NCBI GenBank assembly: GCA_907165135.1
Contig: OU015566.1
Span: forward strand, 9,718,157-9,782,156
Direction: 5' to 3'
From: Oikopleura dioica
Taxonomy: Eukaryota; Chordata; Appendicularia; Copelata; Oikopleuridae
Length of the DNA stretch: 64,000 nucleotides
Within the stretch, counting starts at the first letter, position 1. Each line of letters begins with the position of its first letter. The translations under genes and the position numbers were made by a program. The notes under the pieces are model-generated. The model was not told the origin of the DNA and did no database searches. It saw only the letters and a list, made by a program, of their open reading frames with translations. Shown here in pieces: positions 60,732 to 64,000 of this stretch.

Positions 60732-62812
60732 CTTCTTTCAATATCTCTGATGCATAAATTATTTACTCTTCCGCAAGAAATTGATCGTCTCTCGGTACTT
60801 TTAGAGTTTTTATGACACGAGAAAAAAACGGTTGTCTTTTTTTCTATCTATTTTTTTTACTTTGGGTGTGAAGCGATCTCGAGGCCCTTCTTTTATGGAT
60901 TCGATGGGAGCGCCAGAGCGCTTGAGCTTATAGATTCTCCTTCAAAAGAAAAATTATCGTTACGAAGCCTCGCCTCATCCCTCGTTTTCTGCAGCAATCT
61001 TCATTATTTAATGCCAAGACTCTTGACTCACGAGGAAGTTTATGAATAACAAAAAAAATATTTTCATATTAAGATTTTTTGATAAAATGAATTTGATAAA
61101 CATAAATTTAGGTAATATTAAACACAATTTCTACCAATTTTTTTCTTTAAAAGAATGTTTATCATTTTAAATTTATCGTTACGTAATTATTTTTATTTTA
61201 CTTATTCAACAGACAGTTTTAGTCAGACTTTAGCAAAGCTGTATTAACTCCTTAGCGTAGAAAAGAAACAACGAAATAAAGCAGATTGAAGGATGTGACA
61301 CCGGTGATTATCGCTAGATTCTTATGTCATCCAGCAGGGGAGAGTTTCTCATGTCAGACGTACACTTCTGTAACACGCCTCTTTTTTGTTTACGCGGTGT
61401 TATCGGAATGCCAATATTTTCACTCATTCTTTAAGTTATTTTGTTTTCAACTTTACTCGAACTTTTTTGTCTACTGTAGCTCACAGTCCCCCAAGATCAA
61501 TGTCAGACATGATGCCAATAGCATGTATAGGCCTAAGCATAACAACAATCGTTATCATGCCTATTTTTCTTTGCTGGGTAGTTATTACCAATAAAATGTT
61601 TTGAGAATCCATGAATTTATTCTCTTTGGGACTTAACAACTTGAAGTTATCAGAATTGAAGCAAACTATGCTCAATCATCATATTGTACGGGCACTTGTT
61701 TGCGGGATTTAATGATCTTGTCCGATGGACAATATTCTTTCTCCACCGGAAGAGAATAAATTTTCTTGTATTGAAAGATTGTGCAATAGCAGTTTTCCGC
61801 ACCGGTGGCAGCTGGATAGAATGATTCGCCGTGAATTAATATTAAATTAATCGACCTGTAGTCAACAGGGCAAAATAACTAATTCTGAATAAGGAATCGG
61901 AAGACGATTCCAAATTTGAACAAAAAATGATTTCCTTAGAAATGAAAAGCCAGGACTATAATTCACACGTCCAGACCCTTCCCGTCTAGGATTTATAGCA
62001 CTTGAGTGAAGTAATCATTTGACTCCTTGTGATGGTCATTTTTTTCGGGGCTTTAATCCGAATCATATTTTTATGTTTTCTGTTTTCGATTGAGAAAATA
62101 ATGACCATCGATCATGTTATTGTCCATTTTTATTGCTTCAAAGATCAAAGGTCCAAAAACAGAAGGCATTAAAAAAGTGCGGACTTTATTCGCTGAATGG
62201 CGGTTAAATTTGAGAAGAATTTAAATATTGACCTAAGCATTCGAATTCAGAATCAGCGGAAGTAAAAGTGTATATTTACAGACAGCAAGAACTTCTCCGA
62301 CATAACAATTGAGGTTTGGTATGTGGGGCTGAAGCGTTACGCAAGACGGTTAACTTATCGTGGCGGCAGTTATCGTCACCGTCTTCACCGTTGACTGTCT
62401 TGAGGGCAAAAGAATCAAGACGCTCTCGTTGTTTATCGCGATGTTGATGCAACCACGTTGAAGAGGGTTTTCCCAACCGGCGGAATCGCCGTCGCCCCGA
62501 CGTGGCCTCCCACAGCCTCTGGTAACGTTCATCTGGTTCACGTCCTGGCTTGATAATGCATATTCTCTAATACGATTCATACGTGCACTTGCTTAACCGT
62601 AGATGCCATGTTTCGTCATAAAGGGCGACTTCCCTTTTCGTGAAAAATTCATGAGTCTATCCGTAGCCAGATAAATATTAAATAAGATGCGATAACTGAA
62701 TTATTAAAGCCCGTATAATAACATAGACGATTACGTAATCGGCCGTCTCCTTCTCCGATTCAGACAAGAATGGCCCAGGTCAAATATGAATGTTGTGAGG
62801 CTAGATACTTTT
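60732..62812. other. Intergenic region
   Basis: Apart from the very short candidate at 61500-61604, no gene is supported. A GC-richer patch at 62340-62530 has open frames on the minus strand but no coherent coding signal. The region 61030-61210 is extremely AT-rich. Confidence 0.4.
61500..61604 (+). CDS. Candidate 34-aa single-pass membrane microprotein
   Basis: ATG lies 21 nt after an acceptor-like TTGTCTACTGTAG. The peptide MSDMMPIACIGLSITTIVIM continues into PIFLCWVVITNKMF, one hydrophobic helix with short polar ends. An AATAAA hexamer (61590-61595) sits inside the last codons, so the mature 3' UTR would be very short. It could instead be the last exon of an unseen gene, or chance. Confidence 0.25.
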   Translation: MSDMMPIACIGLSITTIVIMPIFLCWVVITNKMF

Positions 62813-62885
62813 TTTATTATTTAAGTGAACTGTGATGGAACATTCATAATACAGTAATACGAACTGGCAGCTTTTCTGAAAGAGC

Positions 62886-64000
62886 TCAGGAGGCATTCAA
62901 GTCTTTGAAGTAAGTCTTGTATATGTCGACATATGGAAAGATATCTTCAGCAAGCTCGATGTGGAAGGCATCCTTCTTTATCAAATACTGTCGTAACGGC
63001 TTGAACTCCAAGTTTTGCAAATTAGTTTTTAGACTACTGTCGTTTCCGGAGGGCGGGCGGAAATAAAATTTCTGCATAAAATTCGGAAGAATAAGTTTAT
63101 GAGTCGTTATCTCAAGCCATTTCCTTTACGATTTTATTTGAATTCGGGCCCCAGTCGATTCTGCTGTCGAAGTTGTCGTTTCTCTAAGAAAACATGTTAT
63201 CGAGCATCGAGGAAAAAAAACTAACGTTGTAAAGAATTCCAGGGCCAGCATAGTCCACATCCGATAAGAGCTCGCATCCTGGGGTTATCCACTGCACAAC
63301 AACGTACTTATCCTTCCTGTTGACCTAATAAAATTCGCCTGCAGTTTCTGTTCAAATGTCAAAGCCTACCTTGAGAAGTTTTCCAACTAAAGGCCGTCGC
63401 ACCGTATCTAGCGGGCGGGATTCAGTCTTGATTCTCAATCCTGAGACTATCAAATTTAAAAAGTGACTAGAAAGGACGCTGAACCCCAAGCATAATTGCT
63501 GCCTCCCGAATCATTCAGCGGCACATTTCGTCCTCCAACACTAATCGGTTAATTTAGTAACTTATTATAAGACTTATTCACGCGGTCTTGGCGACCGACT
63601 GGCTGGCCACTTTTTGCAGTAAAAAGATGACCCATTAGAGGGACGCTAGGAAATGTTAAAAAGAAAGTACCCGTTTTTATGATCCTCGATTGCTTGTTTC
63701 AGCTCATTTCGCTTGTCACCCAGTCTCCTTTTGACTTTTCTTTCATGTGTTGCTCTCTCCCTCGATTTTTTCGTGTCCTCAGCATTTTCGGTATCACCCC
63801 ACTCGCCACTCTCCGGGTCAGTGCCTGATTCAGGCCGGTACTCTTCATAGCTAAAGTAGCCTTTGATATCTTTTTCTGACACCTTTTTTCCATCATCTTC
63901 TATAAGTTCTGATCCATAAGGTTTGATGTTATATTCCTGTTTTTGGAGTTCCGAATGAATAATTCGACAGACGAAAATGTGTCTAAGTCTCGGGAACCAG
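62886..64000 (-). CDS. Unrecognised multi-exon gene, 5' end beyond the window
   Basis: Exons (3' to 5'): 62886-63071, 63118-63183, 63226-63324, 63370-63446, 63485-63540 and 63671 to at least the edge. All phases close; the last intron (63072-63117) is GC-AG and the others are GT-AG (38-130 nt). The edge exon encodes IIHSELQKQEYNIKPYG, an acidic stretch and a basic helix (ERKVKRRLGDKRNELKQAIE). Downstream are NVPLNDSGGSNYAW, PLVGKLLKVNRKDKYVVVQW, an acidic aromatic region (DVDYAGPGILYNRNDN) and a C-terminus with EDIFPYVDIYKTYF. I recognise no domain. A minus-strand AATAAA at 62813-62818 follows the stop by about 70 nt. Confidence 0.7.

Overview
The window looks like nuclear DNA of a small-genome animal, most likely a larvacean tunicate (Oikopleura-like). 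Three things point there. The recognisable genes are animal-specific: an Eph receptor, a collagen/C1q protein, a Rab11-FIP and a Grb2-type adaptor. Most genes have introns of only about 32-130 nt. Several reading frames close only with GA-AG or GC-AG introns, which are known to be common in larvaceans. Many ATGs also sit a few to a few tens of bases after an acceptor-like CAG/TAG, as expected with spliced-leader trans-splicing. The species assignment is inference; all exon models were built by hand from frame continuity, splice signals and family resemblance.

Left end (1-14.8 kb): a short minus-strand gene (1235-1805) encodes a protein made almost only of GFYY-[N/D/Q]-[Q/E]-P-R-Q repeats. It is followed by about 13 kb without a convincing gene. 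That stretch holds two fold-back repeats (about 3.93-4.17 and 12.79-13.05 kb) and a 714-bp hAT-type MITE (13204-13917) with an exact 8-bp target duplication.

14.8-31.2 kb: one 14-exon Eph receptor gene on the plus strand, 997 codons, with ligand-binding, cysteine-rich, two FN3, TM, kinase and SAM regions. Its kinase domain has lost the glycine loop, the DFG Gly and the catalytic-loop Asn, so it reads as a pseudokinase. Its introns reach 3.5 kb, very unlike its neighbours.

32-45 kb: a small RING plus TRAF-type zinc-finger gene (minus), a secreted collagen-C1q gene (plus) with an inverted-repeat element in its first intron, a possible small membrane protein (40.8-41.0 kb, minus), and a REXO4-like exonuclease-fold gene (plus) that appears to lack catalytic acids.

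46-56 kb: an SLC43-type MFS transporter (minus), a degenerate RING gene (plus), a class II Rab11-FIP (minus) possibly co-transcribed with a tiny upstream gene, and two small unrecognised membrane-protein genes (plus). A second hAT-type MITE of the same family (54457-54981) lies between them, possibly within an intron of the second.

56-64 kb: an unrecognised acidic, Ser-rich protein with a C-terminal coiled coil (minus), a single-exon SH3-SH2-SH3 adaptor (minus), a very short candidate membrane peptide (plus), and an unrecognised multi-exon gene (minus) running off the right edge.

No tRNA, rRNA or CRISPR was recognised. The genes do not form an obvious pathway. A Grb2-like adaptor does share the window with an Eph receptor, and SH2 adaptors are known Eph partners, but the distance is about 29 kb and the link is only suggestive.
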